From contig JAFYMU010000082.1 of assembly GCA_017548245.1 (NCBI GenBank), positions 1 through 6,164 of the forward strand: a stretch of DNA of 6,164 bases, in the 5' to 3' direction. Under the pieces are notes generated by a model that was not told the origin of the DNA, did not search any database, and was given only the letters and a program-made list of their open reading frames with translations. Position 1 is the stretch's first letter, and every line of letters begins with the position of its first letter. Of the stretch, positions 4,028-6,164 are shown piece after piece. Both the position numbers and the translations under genes were made by a program. The DNA comes from Kiritimatiellia bacterium (GTDB lineage Bacteria > Verrucomicrobiota > Kiritimatiellia > RFP12 > DVOR01).

Positions 4028-6164
4028 TTAGAAGGTGATTTCACCCAAGTTGTGCTTCTCCTTGGGTTTATCCAAGCGAATGGTGATGATGCGCTGTTCT
4101 TCATCGGCGAGCCCCCAATTGGTGTAGAAGGTGACGCAGACGGTGGTCGCGCCCGTAAGGGTGGATTGGCGTGAGGAGAAGTAGTTGGTGAGGACCTTGT
4201 AGGTGCCACTTTCCGCGGTCTTTTTCAGATAGACTTCGGGACCGTAACCCGTTGTGACGTCTTCGGAGACAAAGCCGCCCTGGGAGGTTCGGCGATGGCG
4301 ATAGTAAGCCTCTTCGTTATTGGGTTCCAAGACGTGCAGGTCAATATCGGTCTGGTCAGCGTCCCAACTCATCGTGATGCGCAACTGCACGGGCAAGTCG
4401 CGACGGTACACGGGATCGAGGTCGGGGCGTTTGGGCTGCGGCGCATCGCCCCAAGCATGGTGGCTAATCCACGACAGGAGCCCGTTGAGTTCTTCCAAGG
4501 AGATGATCGCCACTTGCAGATCGTTGGAACTGCGTCCGCTCTTGCGCGGGAAGACCTCGAAGGTGGCCTTCATCCAGTGTTGGATTGCCTCTTCAAGGTG
4601 GGCCACCGCTTCGGCGTCATAACCCTGCTTCAACCGTTGTTTCGCGCTTTCTGCAAGCACGAGGGCCAAATCGCGGTAGGCGCGCGGCTCTTCACCACGG
4701 AGTTGAAGGGCCTTACGGAAGCAGTGGATGGCGAGGGGATAACGTTGGGCTTCGCGCAAACGCCATCCCATGGTGCGCCACAACACGACATCGTTGAGTT
4801 TGAACTCGGCCAAGTTGGTGAGGATGCGTTCGGCCAATTCGGGTTCGTCCTTGCTGAAGAACCAACTTGCGCAGTCCAGATAGAAGGCGGGCGCATTGGC
4901 GTGCTGTTCGCGTTGGGCAAGGTAAACGTTATAGGCGTCTTGGAGCGGAACGGTTTTGAGCGCGTCCAAGTAGGGCATTTTGGGGTCCCATGCCTTGAGT
5001 GTCACCGAGGCCGGTACGGCTGCAGGGGCGCCACTCGCCCGTTTTTTCATATTACGGCTTCCATAGACACCCCTAAGAACAACTGGCGAAGGGGCCAAGG
5101 AGACCGCATCAGCGTTGGTCGGCGGGCAGTCAATGTCAACGACGATGCTGCGCTCTTCGACGACTTCCTGCGCTTCATCCTCTGCTTCAGGTGCTTCTTC
5201 CACAACGTCCTCATCGGCAATGTCTAGAGGGGCGACCTCTGGGACGGCTCTGTGACGAAGCCCGAGACGAAGCCCGTAGGGGCGGGGTTGGGGAGGTGTG
5301 GGGCTTCCTGCAGTAGCGTTACCATCAAAGAGACCGCTGGAGGGGGTTACCTTTTTGGGAATGGGATTGTTCCACCAGTTGACGCGTTCTTCCCAGAACT
5401 GCAAGAGGCGTTCTTCGTGTTCGGCCTGCTGACGCTTCCGCGCGATGGCATCATCCTGGTCGGCCTTGGCACGCATCCAGGGTTCGTGGAAGGGGGAGTC
5501 CTGCGGTGGTTCAATGTTGTTCGTAATCCATTGGTCAAGGGTTTCCAAGACAATTAAGGAGAGCCCTGGGCCTGCAACGCCATAGCGGCGGCCCAAAGCC
5601 AAGAATTCATCCTTACGCGCATCGGCTTGGTTCGCCAAATCCTCCATACGGCGTGCGGCCCAAAGGGTGGCCAAGAGGGTCCCCTTCGTGGCAGTCAACT
5701 GGGTTGCAGCCGCTTGTTCGGCCGTGAGACATTCAATCTGGAGCGGTCGCGCAGGGGCCTTTTCGCGGCTAGCGATGATGACCTCGGGGTGGGTTTCGTA
5801 ACGCGCCGGTTGGTCATTGAGCGAGTCAATCTCATCGGTGAAGAGGAGAATCGGCTGGTGGGGTTCGACCGTGGCGAGTGCATCGTCAATCGCCGTGCCA
5901 CCATCGTAGATAATCGCCTGAACCGCCGCCAAGAGGTCGGCCTTATTCGTAAAGGTTTGCTTGGCTTCAGGACGATGACGGAAGGGGATCAACGTCCATT
6001 TGCCCTCGTTGGGAAGGTGTTGGAGACGGGCGCACCATGTTGCGGCCAATGGTTGTGCGCTCAAACTTGCATCCCACAACACCGTGCCGTGCGTAAAACC
6101 TGCAATCGCCGCCAAGGGATCGCGCGTGAGCGGGTTATCTCCCGAGGTGGCCAAGAAGAAACGG
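4028..6164 (-). CDS. VWA domain / TPR-like / DUF2135 protein (VIT-VWA family), N-terminus beyond right edge
   Basis: The frame is open to the right edge (upstream codons give Arg-Phe-Phe before a TTG at 6154), so the true start is outside and an N-terminal VIT domain may be missing. Counting from TTG 6154, 708 residues are visible. A VWA domain (about 20-130) keeps the MIDAS pattern DxSxS at 28-32 (DASLS), Thr87 in GGT and Asp107 in FTDE. A family-typical segment GRRYGVAGPGLSLIVLETL follows (189-205), then a charged helix ending in FWEERVNWW. A low-complexity linker (about 270-350) contains a Glu-rich stretch. TPR-like helices occupy about 405-530. The C-terminal DUF2135 domain (about 588-700) has MSWDADQTDIDLHV and GYGPE. 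No transmembrane segment is visible. VWA domains bind metal and protein ligands, so a scaffolding or adhesion role is plausible, but I know of no established function. Confidence 0.85.
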   Translation of the reverse strand, partial: RFFLATSGDNPLTRDPLAAIAGFTHGTVLWDASLSAQPLAATWCARLQHLPNEGKWTLIPFRHRPEAKQTFTNKADLLAAVQAIIYDGGTAIDDALATVEPHQPILLFTDEIDSLNDQPARYETHPEVIIASREKAPARPLQIECLTAEQAAATQLTATKGTLLATLWAARRMEDLANQADARKDEFLALGRRYGVAGPGLSLIVLETLDQWITNNIEPPQDSPFHEPWMRAKADQDDAIARKRQQAEHEERLLQFWEERVNWWNNPIPKKVTPSSGLFDGNATAGSPTPPQPRPYGLRLGLRHRAVPEVAPLDIADEDVVEEAPEAEDEAQEVVEERSIVVDIDCPPTNADAVSLAPSPVVLRGVYGSRNMKKRASGAPAAVPASVTLKAWDPKMPYLDALKTVPLQDAYNVYLAQREQHANAPAFYLDCASWFFSKDEPELAERILTNLAEFKLNDVVLWRTMGWRLREAQRYPLAIHCFRKALQLRGEEPRAYRDLALVLAESAKQRLKQGYDAEAVAHLEEAIQHWMKATFEVFPRKSGRSSNDLQVAIISLEELNGLLSWISHHAWGDAPQPKRPDLDPVYRRDLPVQLRITMSWDADQTDIDLHVLEPNNEEAYYRHRRTSQGGFVSEDVTTGYGPEVYLKKTAESGTYKVLTNYFSSRQSTLTGATTVCVTFYTNWGLADEEQRIITIRLDKPKEKHNLGEITF

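Noticed and set aside
4295..5227. 310-codon open frame on the plus strand
   Set aside because: It lies wholly antisense to the VWA/DUF2135 gene, in codon register with it, with the same codon-bias explanation.
6152..6154. TTG 6154 as the true start of the VWA/DUF2135 gene
   Set aside because: The frame continues upstream to the edge without a stop, and the family normally has further N-terminal sequence, so the gene is simply cut by the window.
1..6164. CRISPR array, tRNA/rRNA, insertion sequence or phage genes
   Set aside because: No spaced repeat array, no cloverleaf or rRNA-like sequence, no transposase, integrase or terminal inverted repeats were seen on either strand.

Overview
The window carries six protein-coding genes typical of a chromosome, with no sign of phage, transposon, plasmid or CRISPR sequence. 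Two genes run off the edges: recN at the left and a VWA/TPR/DUF2135 gene at the right. The DNA is moderately GC-rich, and leucine is encoded mainly by TTG and CTC. No rRNA or other lineage marker is present, so placement is weak. The bacterial K32-type EF-P, the RecN with an altered Q-loop motif and the VIT/VWA-DUF2135 style protein suggest a PVC-group bacterium (Verrucomicrobiota, Kiritimatiellota or Lentisphaerota). This is an impression and has not been tested.

Layout, left to right. (1) Positions 1-1105, minus strand: recN, DNA repair ATPase, N-terminal two thirds only. (2) Positions 1106-1372: divergent regulatory spacer. It holds an extended -10 promoter almost touching the recN start, a GC-rich patch with tandem 11-bp repeats, a five-codon micro-ORF with a perfect Shine-Dalgarno sequence, and a sigma70-like efp promoter with an 8-bp inverted repeat between its -35 and -10 boxes. 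(3) Positions 1373-2659, plus strand: efp (elongation factor P) followed 21 bp later by a single-pass membrane TPR protein resembling YfgM; the two look like one operon. (4) Positions 2678-2713: a strong hairpin terminator that can serve both converging transcripts. (5) Positions 2749-3960, minus strand: ktrA-like K+ uptake regulator followed by an N-acetylglutamate-synthase-like GNAT acetyltransferase, probably co-transcribed. (6) Positions 4028-6164, minus strand: a large protein with a VWA domain, TPR-like helices and a C-terminal DUF2135 domain; its N-terminus lies outside the window.

The genes do not form one pathway. The informative points are regulatory and architectural. The efp promoter carries a candidate operator. 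Two genes (recN and ktrA) lack a Shine-Dalgarno sequence and have an extended -10 box only 8-9 nt before the ATG, which suggests nearly leaderless mRNAs. The VWA-TPR-DUF2135 protein keeps all its metal-site residues but has no assigned role. I found no clear new multi-gene system.
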